DNA from: Syntrophaceae bacterium UBA6255
Lineage (GTDB): Bacteria > Desulfobacterota > Syntrophia > Syntrophales > Smithellaceae
Direction of reading: 5' to 3'
DNA: 12,136 bases
NCBI GenBank assembly: GCA_002441205.1
Contig: DJVN01000074.1
Span: 1,638-13,773 of the forward strand
The notes under the pieces are model-generated. The model had not been told where the DNA came from, did not search any database, and saw only the letters and a program-made list of their open reading frames with translations. Position numbers and translations under genes: made by a program. This document shows positions 6,286 to 12,136 of the stretch, piece by piece. Each line of letters starts with the position of its first letter. Positions within the stretch are counted from its first letter, which is position 1.

Positions 6286-7872
6286 ATGAACAAAACAAAA
6301 CACTCGGAAAATTCCAAAGTCGTCAAAGCTGCCGGGATTGTCAGTGCGGCGACCATGGTCAGCCGCGTATTTGGACTGGTGCGTGATATGGTGATTGCCG
6401 CTTTTTTCGGCGCCAGCTGGATGACCGATGCTTTCTGGGTCGCTTTCCGGATTCCTAACATGCTCCGCAGGCTTTTGGGCGAGGGATCTCTGACCATATC
6501 TTTTGTGCCGGTTTTTACCGAGTATCTGGAAAAAAAATCAAAAAAGGAAGCCATTGAACTGGCGCAAAATGCTTTTACCATCCTTGCCGCAATTCTTGTT
6601 TTGGTCTCGGTTGCTGGCATTTTAATTTCACCCGTTATCGTTGGACTCATCGCGCCGGGATTCATTTCCGATCCGCAGAAATTCGGCCTGACCGTCTTTC
6701 TTAATCGCTTGATGTTTCCTTATATTTTCTTTATTGCCTTGGTTGCGTTGTGTATGGGCATCCTGAATTCCTTCCGGCATTTTACCGCGCCAGCCCTCTC
6801 GCCGGTGATGCTCAACATTGCCATGATTGCCGCGGCATTTTTGTTACGACCTTTCTTTGCCGAACCGATTACCTCTCTGGCCGTTGGCGTTTTGATCGGT
6901 GGCGTCTTACAATTGGCGATGCAATGGCCGTTTTTGCTGAAATTTGGCTTTATGCCAAAATTAAAATTTAATCTGCAACATCCCGGCATAAAACAAATAG
7001 GACTGCTGATGCTACCGGCTGTTCTTGGCGCCGGGGTCAGCACCATTAATGTTTTTGTGGGAACCATTCTTGCTTCTTTATTGCCGGGTGGTTCTGTGAC
7101 TTATCTTTTTTATGCCGACCGGATTATGGAACTGCCGCTGGGTGTCTTTGCCATTGCCATCGGCACGGCAGTATTACCCAGTTTTTCCAAACATGTTGCC
7201 ACCGGTCAGATGAATGAATTGAAATCAGGCATAGCCTTTTCTTTGCGAATGATGCTTTTTTTGACGATTCCGGCAACGGTCGCTCTCATGGCGCTGAACC
7301 TGCCGATTATTTCCGTTTTGTTCCAACGCGGCGCTTTTGATGTTCAGTCCGCTGTTTACACCGGACAGGCTTTGTTTTGTTACTCTTTGGGACTGTGCGC
7401 ATTTTCGCTTTTGCGTGTTTTTATTTCTTCTTTTTATTCTTTGCAGGATTCCAAATGGCCACTCAAAGCCGCATTCATTGCACTGATCGTCAATGTCGTA
7501 GCAAGTCTGATATTAATGTATCCCCTGAAACATAATGGCATTGCGCTGGCCAGTTCAATTTCCGCCATCGTTAATGTCCTGGTTCTGGCTTGCGTCTTGA
7601 AAACAAAAATCGGAACATATCTTGATGGGGCATTTTATTCGTCGGTTTCCAAAATTGTTTTATCCGCGCTGCTGATGCTTGGCGCAATTGGATTAATTGA
7701 ACATTTTATGCCATGGAATACTGACGCCCATCTTAAAATCCGATTGATTTATCTTGCTGTTACAGTTATAAGTGGCGCCGGTGTCTTTTTCGTCTGCGCC
7801 TATCTTATGAAAAGTCCGGAAATGCACGCCATTATCAATATTTTGAAAAAGAGATTAACCCCCTCGTCATAA
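6286..7872 (+). CDS. murJ: Lipid II flippase MurJ (MviN)
   Basis: 528 residues; a MOP-superfamily flippase that moves lipid II across the cytoplasmic membrane for peptidoglycan synthesis. The protein is hydrophobic throughout, in line with the family's 14 helices. Residues essential in E. coli MurJ are all present with a constant offset of nine: R27 and R33 (SRVFGLVRD), D48 (TDAFWVAFRIPN) and R61/R62 (LRRLLGEG), against E. coli R18, R24, D39 and R52/R53. RIMELPLGVFAIAIGTAVLPSF and the ISVLFQRGAFD region are also typical. Length is slightly above E. coli (511), mainly from a longer N-terminus. ATG 6286 has no good Shine-Dalgarno, so translation may be coupled to yggU, which ends 26 bases earlier. 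Confidence 0.96.
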   Translation: MNKTKHSENSKVVKAAGIVSAATMVSRVFGLVRDMVIAAFFGASWMTDAFWVAFRIPNMLRRLLGEGSLTISFVPVFTEYLEKKSKKEAIELAQNAFTILAAILVLVSVAGILISPVIVGLIAPGFISDPQKFGLTVFLNRLMFPYIFFIALVALCMGILNSFRHFTAPALSPVMLNIAMIAAAFLLRPFFAEPITSLAVGVLIGGVLQLAMQWPFLLKFGFMPKLKFNLQHPGIKQIGLLMLPAVLGAGVSTINVFVGTILASLLPGGSVTYLFYADRIMELPLGVFAIAIGTAVLPSFSKHVATGQMNELKSGIAFSLRMMLFLTIPATVALMALNLPIISVLFQRGAFDVQSAVYTGQALFCYSLGLCAFSLLRVFISSFYSLQDSKWPLKAAFIALIVNVVASLILMYPLKHNGIALASSISAIVNVLVLACVLKTKIGTYLDGAFYSSVSKIVLSALLMLGAIGLIEHFMPWNTDAHLKIRLIYLAVTVISGAGVFFVCAYLMKSPEMHAIINILKKRLTPSS

Positions 7873-7968
7873 CAGTTTATCCGACAAAATCATTGACTTC
7901 GACATTTCAAAATGATAGGAACTTTCGTTCTGCAAGACAGGACAGGTTGCTGGTTTAAAGGTTATTTT

Positions 7969-9243
7969 ATGTTAGATATTAAATATTTAAGACAGAATAT
8001 CGATCTGGTTCGCAAAAAGATGGATGAACGCGGCCAAAAAATTGATTTTGATCGGTTTTTGGGTTTGGATGCCAAGAGGCGCGATATTTTACAGGCAGTG
8101 GAGACGCTGCGCAATGAGCGCAACAGTGTTTCCAAACAAGTCGGTGAATTGAAAAAAAAGAAAGAAGACGCATCCGCTTTGATTGAAAAAATGAGCGACG
8201 TTTCAGCGAAAATAAAAGAATATGACGAGAGACTCCGAGTAACGGAAGAAGAGCTTAATGCCTTTGTCATGATTGTGCCGAATGTGCAGCATGAATCCGT
8301 GCCGCAGGGCAGCGGTTCCGAAGATAATCCGGTTGTGCGCACTTGGGGTAAAAAGCCGGATTTCAGCTTTGAGCCCAAACAGCATTTTGATCTGGGCGAA
8401 AGTTTGAATATTCTCGATTTCTCGCGCGGTGCAAAAATCGCAGGAGCACGTTTTACGGTTTATCGGGGAGCGGGCGCTCAGCTGGAAAGGGCGATTTTTA
8501 ATTTCATGCTGGATCTGCACACGGAAAAACATGGTTACACGGAAGTGCTGACACCCTTTATGGTCAACGCCGAAAGCATGACCGGTACCGGCCAGTTGCC
8601 GAAATTCAAGGAAGATCTTTTTAAGATTGAAGGTATGGAATACTACCTGATTCCGACAGCGGAAGTTCCGGTAACCAATATTTACAGGGACGAAATTCTG
8701 GAAGAAGAAAAACTGCCGGTTTATTTTGTCGCTTATTCTCCCTGTTTCCGGGCGGAAGCCGGTTCCTACGGTAAGGATACGCGTGGCTTGATTCGTCAGC
8801 ATCAGTTTAATAAAGTGGAAATGGTCAAGTTTTCCAAACCGGAAACGTCGTACGATGAACTGGAAAAACTGACGGCCAACGCGGAAGAGATTCTGAAGCG
8901 TTTGGGCATTCATTTCCGTACGGTTTGCTTATGTACGGCGGATCTGGGTTTTTCCTCTGCCAAGACTTACGATATAGAAACCTGGCTTCCCGGACAAAAC
9001 ACATACCGGGAAATATCGTCGTGCAGTAACTTTGAAGATTTTCAGGCGCGCCGCGCATCCATAAGGTTTCGTAGAAAAGACAGCGGCAAGGTCGAATTTG
9101 TTCATACGCTGAATGGTTCCGGTCTGGCGGTTGGTCGAACCGTTGTGGCCGTGCTGGAAAATTATCAGCAGGCCGACGGCAGTGTTATTATTCCGGACGC
9201 GCTGCGTCCGTATATGAGAGGATTGGAAAGAATCAATACGTAA
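7969..9243 (+). CDS. serS: Serine-tRNA ligase
   Basis: 424 residues, normal length for a bacterial SerRS. It charges tRNA-Ser (and tRNA-Sec where present) with serine in the cytoplasm. The N-terminal coiled-coil arm that reads the long variable arm of tRNA-Ser covers about residues 25-105 (LRNERNSVSKQVGELKKKKE). The class II core follows: motif 2 CFRAEAG starting at C259 with R261 and E263, then RQHQFNKVEM; motif 3 GLAVGRTVVAVLENYQ with R390. The start is ATG 7969, with AAAGG seven bases upstream and the family's usual opening MLDIKYLRQN; the in-frame ATG at 7912 would add 19 unrelated residues and is rejected. murJ ends 96 bases upstream. tRNA-Ser(UGA) starts only 26 bases after the stop with no terminator between, so the synthetase and tRNAs probably share transcripts. 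Confidence 0.97.
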   Translation: MLDIKYLRQNIDLVRKKMDERGQKIDFDRFLGLDAKRRDILQAVETLRNERNSVSKQVGELKKKKEDASALIEKMSDVSAKIKEYDERLRVTEEELNAFVMIVPNVQHESVPQGSGSEDNPVVRTWGKKPDFSFEPKQHFDLGESLNILDFSRGAKIAGARFTVYRGAGAQLERAIFNFMLDLHTEKHGYTEVLTPFMVNAESMTGTGQLPKFKEDLFKIEGMEYYLIPTAEVPVTNIYRDEILEEEKLPVYFVAYSPCFRAEAGSYGKDTRGLIRQHQFNKVEMVKFSKPETSYDELEKLTANAEEILKRLGIHFRTVCLCTADLGFSSAKTYDIETWLPGQNTYREISSCSNFEDFQARRASIRFRRKDSGKVEFVHTLNGSGLAVGRTVVAVLENYQQADGSVIIPDALRPYMRGLERINT

Positions 9244-9269
9244 AAAGAGTGTTAAAGAAAATTATAAAT

Positions 9270-9355
9270 GGAGGGATGGCCGAGTGGTCGATGGCGGCGG
9301 TCTTGAAAACCGTTGGGTGAAAGCCTCGCGGGTTCGAATCCTGCTCCCTCCGCCA
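9270..9355 (+). tRNA. tRNA-Ser (anticodon UGA)
   Basis: 86 bases with the CCA end encoded (9353-9355). The acceptor GGAGGGA (9270-9276) pairs with TCCCTCC (9345-9351); discriminator G. The anticodon TGA is at 9304-9306 in a CTTGAAA loop. A long variable arm, typical of tRNA-Ser, precedes the T arm GCGGG-TTCGAAT-CCTGC. It reads UCN codons, chiefly UCA. Confidence 0.97.
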
Positions 9356-9417
9356 GAAAATAATAACAAGCGGTGAATTTTGCCGCTGTGTTCTTGAAGA
9401 TAGATCGATAACAAAGC

Positions 9418-9512
9418 GGAGAGATGGCTGAGTGGTCGAAAGCGATCGCCTGCTAAGCGATTGTACGCCCTTTAAAGGTGTACCGCGGGTTCAAATCCCG
9501 CTCTCTCCGCCA
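9418..9512 (+). tRNA. tRNA-Ser (anticodon GCU)
   Basis: 95 bases with encoded CCA (9510-9512). The acceptor GGAGAGA (9418-9424) pairs with TCTCTCC (9502-9508); discriminator G. The anticodon GCT is at 9452-9454. The variable arm is a strong hairpin (GTACGCC and GGTGTAC around CTTTAAA). T arm GCGGG-TTCAAAT-CCCGC. It reads AGC and AGU. A small hairpin (AGCGG/CCGCT, 9369-9387) lies in the spacer before it. Confidence 0.97.
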
Positions 9513-9577
9513 TTTTGTGGCAAAAAATTCTTTTGGTGGATTTTAATTTCATCGTCAGAATTGCAATTATAAAAAAA

Positions 9578-9654
9578 GCGCCCATGGCTCAGCTGGATAG
9601 AGCGCCAGACTACGAATCTGGATGTCGGAGGTTCGAATCCTCCTGGGCGCGCCA
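9578..9654 (+). tRNA. tRNA-Arg (anticodon ACG)
   Basis: 77 bases with encoded CCA (9652-9654). The acceptor GCGCCCA (9578-9584) pairs with TGGGCGC (9644-9650); discriminator G. The anticodon ACG (9612-9614) is in a CCAGA/TCTGG stem; its first base would be deaminated to inosine by TadA so that it reads CGU, CGC and CGA. T arm GGAGG-TTCGAAT-CCTCC. It is the last gene before the terminator. Confidence 0.97.
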
Positions 9655-9664
9655 TTAAAATCAA

Positions 9665-9696
9665 GGGGCTGATTATTAAAAAATCAGCCCCTTTTT
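9665..9696 (+). terminator. Intrinsic terminator of the serS-tRNA unit
   Basis: GGGGCTGATT (9665-9674) and AATCAGCCCC (9682-9691) form a perfect 10-bp stem with a 7-base loop, followed by five Ts (9692-9696). It lies 10 bases after tRNA-Arg and is a textbook rho-independent terminator. Confidence 0.95.
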
Positions 9697-9718
9697 ATTG
9701 TGAGACTCAAATTTCAAA
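9695..9718 (+). repeat. 24-bp direct repeat, copy 2 (first copy at 3591-3614)
   Basis: This is an exact copy of 3591-3614, beginning in the last bases of the terminator T-tract. Unlike copy 1 it has no facing inverted arm. The remaining bases to the next gene (9719-9831) show nothing I can name. Confidence 0.8.
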
Positions 9719-9831
9719 TTTATCAACGGTATCGAAAAATTTAGGATTGAAGATTAAGAGATGATGGTTGACATTGACAATAATGTTATTTTACGAATGA
9801 AAAAGATTACAGCCAGCCTCTTCGTCTCAGC

Positions 9832-10206
9832 CTAATCGTTCTTGAGCCAGGATCTTGCTGCATCCATATCGGTAAAAGATTTCCAGGATAGTCCGGCATT
9901 CCTTGCGGTGGTCTCCTGGAATGACGCATAGTCTGAATGTTCCGGCATATCGACAATAGCATTCTTCATTTTATATCTATCCGGAGGGTAATTTCTGACA
10001 CGCTCGTAGGCTTCGATATATCCGAAACGTCCCTTAATAGAACGGAAATCCACTAAAAGATTCTTTAAGTTATTTGATTTTATGATATTAACGACTTCGA
10101 ATTCCAGCTTTGGAACGGCTTCCTCTGTTATTTCGCCTGTCAACGTGATTTCAAGAATGGTTTCATTCACAGATGACGAAATTTTATATTCTGCTTTCTT
10201 GGTCAT
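9832..10206 (-). CDS. SpoIIAA-like / STAS-type small protein (tentative)
   Basis: 124 residues, cytoplasmic, no signal or membrane segment. The pattern is a beta strand with ILEITLTGEI, a helix (EEAVPKLEFEVVNII), a second strand LKNLLVDFRSI, a further helix-rich half, and an ending FTDMDAARSWL. The strand-helix-strand opening and the closing aspartate-alanine-x-x-W-L helix resemble the SpoIIAA-like (STAS/SEC14) family, whose members are mostly uncharacterised. I see no certain STAS phosphorylation serine. The start is ATG 10206 with AGGGA seven bases upstream, which supports a real gene. It faces the tRNA unit and has no partner gene on its strand, apart from a doubtful 70-codon frame upstream. 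An anti-sigma-factor antagonist role would be a guess. Confidence 0.7.
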   Translation of the reverse strand: MTKKAEYKISSSVNETILEITLTGEITEEAVPKLEFEVVNIIKSNNLKNLLVDFRSIKGRFGYIEAYERVRNYPPDRYKMKNAIVDMPEHSDYASFQETTARNAGLSWKSFTDMDAARSWLKND

Positions 10207-10260
10207 TTATACATCCCTATACATTGCCGGAAAAAATTTATTTTTTAGCTCGATATACCG

Positions 10261-10473
10261 TTAACACTTTAAGCAAAAAATTAATTTTAACTGGTTTGCA
10301 AAACTTATGCCTGGCAATTCAGATAGTACGGAAAGAATGTCTTTGAAGAATCCTTCATGCTCGTTGACCGGAAAAAAACAAAACCCCAGCAACAGATAAC
10401 CTGTTGCGCCTACTTGATACAATGCCAATGTTATCCATAAAAAATAAATTGCGTCAAACGTGTTTGACAGCAC
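10261..10473 (-). CDS. Possible small hydrophobic protein (doubtful)
   Basis: A 70-codon frame with a GTG start, not overlapping any other gene. Residues 8-35 (AIYFLWITLALY..YLLLGFCFF) could form one or two membrane helices. Against it: no real Shine-Dalgarno, stop codons just upstream, a rare start codon, and internal palindromes plus a possible promoter that would start transcription inside the frame. It ends 54 bases before the SpoIIAA-like gene. I recognise no family. Confidence 0.2.
   Translation of the reverse strand: MLSNTFDAIYFLWITLALYQVGATGYLLLGFCFFPVNEHEGFFKDILSVLSELPGISFANQLKLIFCLKC
10430..10457 (-). promoter_or_regulatory. Possible sigma-70 promoter reading toward the SpoIIAA-like gene
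   Basis: On the minus strand TTGACG (10452-10457), a 16-base AT-rich spacer and GATAAC (10430-10435). The -35 lies inside the palindrome 10453-10468. A transcript would have a leader of about 220 bases before the ATG at 10206. The -10 is weak. Confidence 0.3.
10453..10468. promoter_or_regulatory. Operator-like palindrome
   Basis: GTCAAAC-GT-GTTTGAC: perfect 7-bp arms with a 2-bp centre. The size and tight spacing suit a dimeric repressor site, and it covers the candidate -35 box of the leftward promoter. I cannot name the regulator. Confidence 0.45.
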
Positions 10474-10674
10474 ATCTTTTTTTCATTATCGAACAGCCTG
10501 ATAAATTAAATATCAGTCCGGCAGGATACGTATATTCATTCTTAAATTTGCAGATTTTAAAAATATTTGAATATTAATCTGCTTGAAACTTTTTAGTTTC
10601 GTCTTTTTAGGCGTTCTATTATGAATCCATATTTTTGAAAAAAATTCATTCTGATGGGCACTAATTAGTCATAT

Positions 10675-10694
10675 ATGTCCCATTAGGGGGACAT
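10675..10694. promoter_or_regulatory. Candidate upstream activator (enhancer) site
   Basis: ATGTCCC (10675-10681), six bases, GGGACAT (10688-10694): perfect arms. Its centre lies about 105 bases before the predicted start of the sigma-54 promoter, a usual distance for a bacterial enhancer-binding protein. A further GGGACA (10748-10753) shares the half-site. Confidence 0.55.
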
Positions 10695-10735
10695 TGCGTT
10701 TTGATTTTTTAAAAATTTTTTAAAAGACAGTTAAG

Positions 10736-10748
10736 AATCGGCTTGTTG
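10736..10748 (+). promoter_or_regulatory. IHF-like site
   Basis: AATCGGCTTGTTG fits the IHF consensus WATCARNNNNTTR except at the fifth base. It lies between the upstream palindrome and the -24 element, where a bend would help an enhancer-bound activator reach the polymerase. A long A/T tract (10700-10726) sits just upstream. Confidence 0.35.
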
Positions 10749-10764
10749 GGACACATATTGCCTT

Positions 10765-10780
10765 TGGCATTTTTCTTGCA
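10765..10780 (+). promoter_or_regulatory. Sigma-54 (RpoN) -24/-12 promoter of the acyl-CoA dehydrogenase gene
   Basis: TGGCAT, five bases, TTGCA: GG and GC are in the exact register of the consensus TGGCAC-N5-TTGCW, with only the C of TGGCAC changed. The predicted start is near 10790, giving a leader of about 54 bases. GACACAT (10750-10756) and ATGTGTC (10784-10790) form an inverted pair around it. Confidence 0.75.
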
Positions 10781-10844
10781 AAAATGTGTCGTTTTGAGCA
10801 GAACTTGTTGTTGATGTAAAAATAAAAAAGTTAAGGAGAAATTT

Positions 10845-12136
10845 ATGGCTAGTCTTTGGTTTGATTTAAGAGATATGAAATTCCAGTTGTTTGAAGTATT
10901 CAAGATAAAAGATACCATCCTGGGCAAGGGACGTTATGTGGATTTTGATGTTGATACATGTAACATGGCTCTGGACCAGGCGGCAAAATTTGCAGAGCTT
11001 GAGATTGCTCCTACCTATCCTGATGAGGTTCATCGTAAACCGGTCGAAGCAACATACAAGGACGGCAAAGTAACAACACCGGAAGCCTACAAAAGATTAT
11101 GGAAACTTTATTGTGAAGCCGGTTACGTGGCCATGGCCGATCAGCCGGAAGTGGGCGGTCAGGGATTCCCGGCGATGGTAGCAGCGTCTTGCGGTTGCAT
11201 GATGCTGTCCTGTAATCCGGCATTTATGATGTATCCCGGTGTCACACACGGTGCGGCGAGACTCATGGAAACTTACTTTCAGCATCCTCTGCGTGAAATC
11301 GTTTTGCAAAAAATGTATTCCGGCGAATGGGCGGGAACAATGTGTCTGACGGAACCGGGCGCCGGCACCGACGTCGGGGCATTAAAGACCACTGCTAAGA
11401 AAAATGCTGACGGCAGCTACTCAATTGTCGGTACCAAGAGTTTTATTTCAGGCGGCGATCAGGATCTGTCCCCGAATATTATTCATCCGGTTCTGGCCAG
11501 AATCGAAGGCGATCCGAAAGGAACGAGGGGCATTTCCATTTTCATGGTTCCCAAAATCAGATTCAATGAAAAAGGCGAACTCGGAGAATCTAACGATGTA
11601 TATTGCAGCGGTATCGAAAGCAAAATGGGCATTCACGGCAGCGCCACCTGTACCCTTAATTTCGGCGATAACGGCAAATGTATCGGCTATATGATGGGTG
11701 AACAAGGCGAGGGAATGCCGATTATGTTTCACATGATGAATGAAGAACGCCAGGCCGTCGGCATGATCGGTGCGGCGCTTGCAACCTCGTCTTACCTTCA
11801 TGCTCTTGATTATTGCAAACAGAGAATCCAGGGATGTGACGTTATCGCGATGGCGATGAAAATTGAGGATGCTCCCGCCATAGCGATCATTAATCATCCG
11901 GACGTTCGCAGAATGCTGATCAAGATGAAATCCATTTCAGAAGGCATCCGCGCTTTGTGTATGTTGTGCTATTTCTGCATGGATAACATGTTCAGCGCGA
12001 TGTTCTCCGCAGTTTTGGACCCCAACGCCAATAAGGAAGAATGCGAAAAAGAGAGAGAGTATTGGGAGGGGATGATCGAAATTCTCACTCCGATCGTCAA
12101 ATCCTACGCTACGGACATGGGCATGGTCGGTTGCGA
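10845..12136 (+). CDS. Acyl-CoA dehydrogenase, large (about 600-residue) type, 3' end outside the window
   Basis: 430 complete codons are visible and the frame is open at the window edge. It is an FAD flavoenzyme forming the alpha-beta double bond of an acyl-CoA and passing electrons to ETF. The N-terminal stretch (FDLRDMKFQLFEV through the first 40 residues) resembles the acyl-CoA dehydrogenase N-terminal extension of the long subgroup that includes DmdC-like enzymes; the core shows GYVAMADQPEVGGQGFP, the flavin/substrate motif MCLTEPGAGTDVGALKTT (about residues 166-183), GTKSFISGGD, KMGIHGSATCTLNF and EERQAVGMIG. The catalytic glutamate and the C-terminal domain would lie near or beyond the edge. 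The start is ATG 10845 with AAGGAG (10833-10838) six bases upstream. The sigma-54 promoter and upstream palindrome suggest expression on demand, for instance with a particular fatty or aromatic acid. The substrate cannot be read from this part. Confidence 0.93.
   Translation, partial: MASLWFDLRDMKFQLFEVFKIKDTILGKGRYVDFDVDTCNMALDQAAKFAELEIAPTYPDEVHRKPVEATYKDGKVTTPEAYKRLWKLYCEAGYVAMADQPEVGGQGFPAMVAASCGCMMLSCNPAFMMYPGVTHGAARLMETYFQHPLREIVLQKMYSGEWAGTMCLTEPGAGTDVGALKTTAKKNADGSYSIVGTKSFISGGDQDLSPNIIHPVLARIEGDPKGTRGISIFMVPKIRFNEKGELGESNDVYCSGIESKMGIHGSATCTLNFGDNGKCIGYMMGEQGEGMPIMFHMMNEERQAVGMIGAALATSSYLHALDYCKQRIQGCDVIAMAMKIEDAPAIAIINHPDVRRMLIKMKSISEGIRALCMLCYFCMDNMFSAMFSAVLDPNANKEECEKEREYWEGMIEILTPIVKSYATDMGMVGC

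Larger units (their letters stand above)
10207..10844. other. 638-bp intergenic region, rich in inverted repeats, with regulatory sites at its right end
   Basis: No confident gene. Left to right it holds a doubtful minus-strand frame (10261-10473); a hairpin GCAACAG/CTGTTGC (10389-10407); a 16-bp palindrome (10453-10468); long-arm repeats GCAGATT/AATCTGC (10550-10556 with 10576-10582); GAAACT-TTTT-AGTTTC (10585-10600) followed by GTCTTTTT, a weak terminator shape; ATGAAT/ATTCAT (10621-10626 with 10644-10649); and then the palindrome, IHF-like site and sigma-54 promoter annotated separately. Confidence 0.7.

Noticed and set aside
6192..6665. 157-codon open frame on the minus strand
   Set aside because: It overlaps yggU and the conserved N-terminal part of murJ in antisense.
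7893..7921. Promoter ahead of serS (TTGACT with a downstream TAGGAA)
   Set aside because: The -10 is poor at 17-base spacing and the better TGATAG is only 14 bases away; not supportable.
8203..8913. 236-codon open frame on the minus strand
   Set aside because: Antisense to the conserved serS core; its composition is that of a reverse-frame shadow.
9513..9577. Separate promoter for tRNA-Arg in the AT-rich spacer
   Set aside because: No -35/-10 pair with acceptable spacing; co-transcription with the upstream tRNAs explains it.
11448..11897. 149-codon open frame on the minus strand
   Set aside because: Antisense to the acyl-CoA dehydrogenase, which is clear by motif and has a strong ribosome site.
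1..12136. CRISPR array, transposase, integrase, prophage or defence genes
   Set aside because: No regularly spaced repeat array and no such protein in any frame; repeats seen are isolated intergenic elements.

Overview
The window is a 12.1 kb piece of a mid-GC bacterial chromosome, mostly ordinary housekeeping genes. The gene content, a large (about 600-residue class) acyl-CoA dehydrogenase behind a sigma-54 promoter, and a citramalate synthase of the CimA type together suggest an anaerobic Desulfobacterota (old Deltaproteobacteria) relative, perhaps Syntrophales (Syntrophus/Smithella-like). This placement is inference from protein style and context; no marker gene proves it.

Left part, 1-3600, plus strand: the 3' end of a citramalate synthase gene (isoleucine pathway), a YrdC/Sua5-family gene of the YciO-like branch, then an RNase E/G-family ribonuclease whose catalytic and zinc-link residues are intact. 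A 244-bp leader precedes the ribonuclease and holds several inverted repeats. Middle, 3600-7900: proC runs leftward and converges on the ribonuclease gene, with a GC-rich multi-palindrome between them that also supplies the proC stop codon. A rightward group diverges from proC: an alpha/beta hydrolase, a one-domain YggT protein, a YggU/DUF167 protein and the lipid II flippase MurJ, spaced 22-31 bases apart and probably one operon. proC, yggT and yggU usually lie together on one strand; here proC is inverted and the hydrolase sits between.

Right part, 7900-9700: serS, followed 26 bases later by tRNA-Ser(UGA), tRNA-Ser(GCU) and tRNA-Arg(ACG), closed by a strong intrinsic terminator. The synthetase thus lies directly ahead of two of its own substrates. 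A leftward gene for a 124-residue SpoIIAA/STAS-like protein follows. The 638-bp gap at 10207-10844 has no confident gene, but holds an operator-like palindrome and, at its right end, a clear -24/-12 promoter with an upstream palindrome and an IHF-like site. This module faces the acyl-CoA dehydrogenase gene that runs off the right edge.

No CRISPR array, phage, transposase, toxin-antitoxin or defence system is visible. The most interesting material is non-coding: the sigma-54/enhancer architecture, a 24-bp exact repeat placed after two transcription-unit ends, a long-range stem that would bury the ribosome site of the YciO-like gene, and an interchangeable-stem element ahead of the ribonuclease gene.
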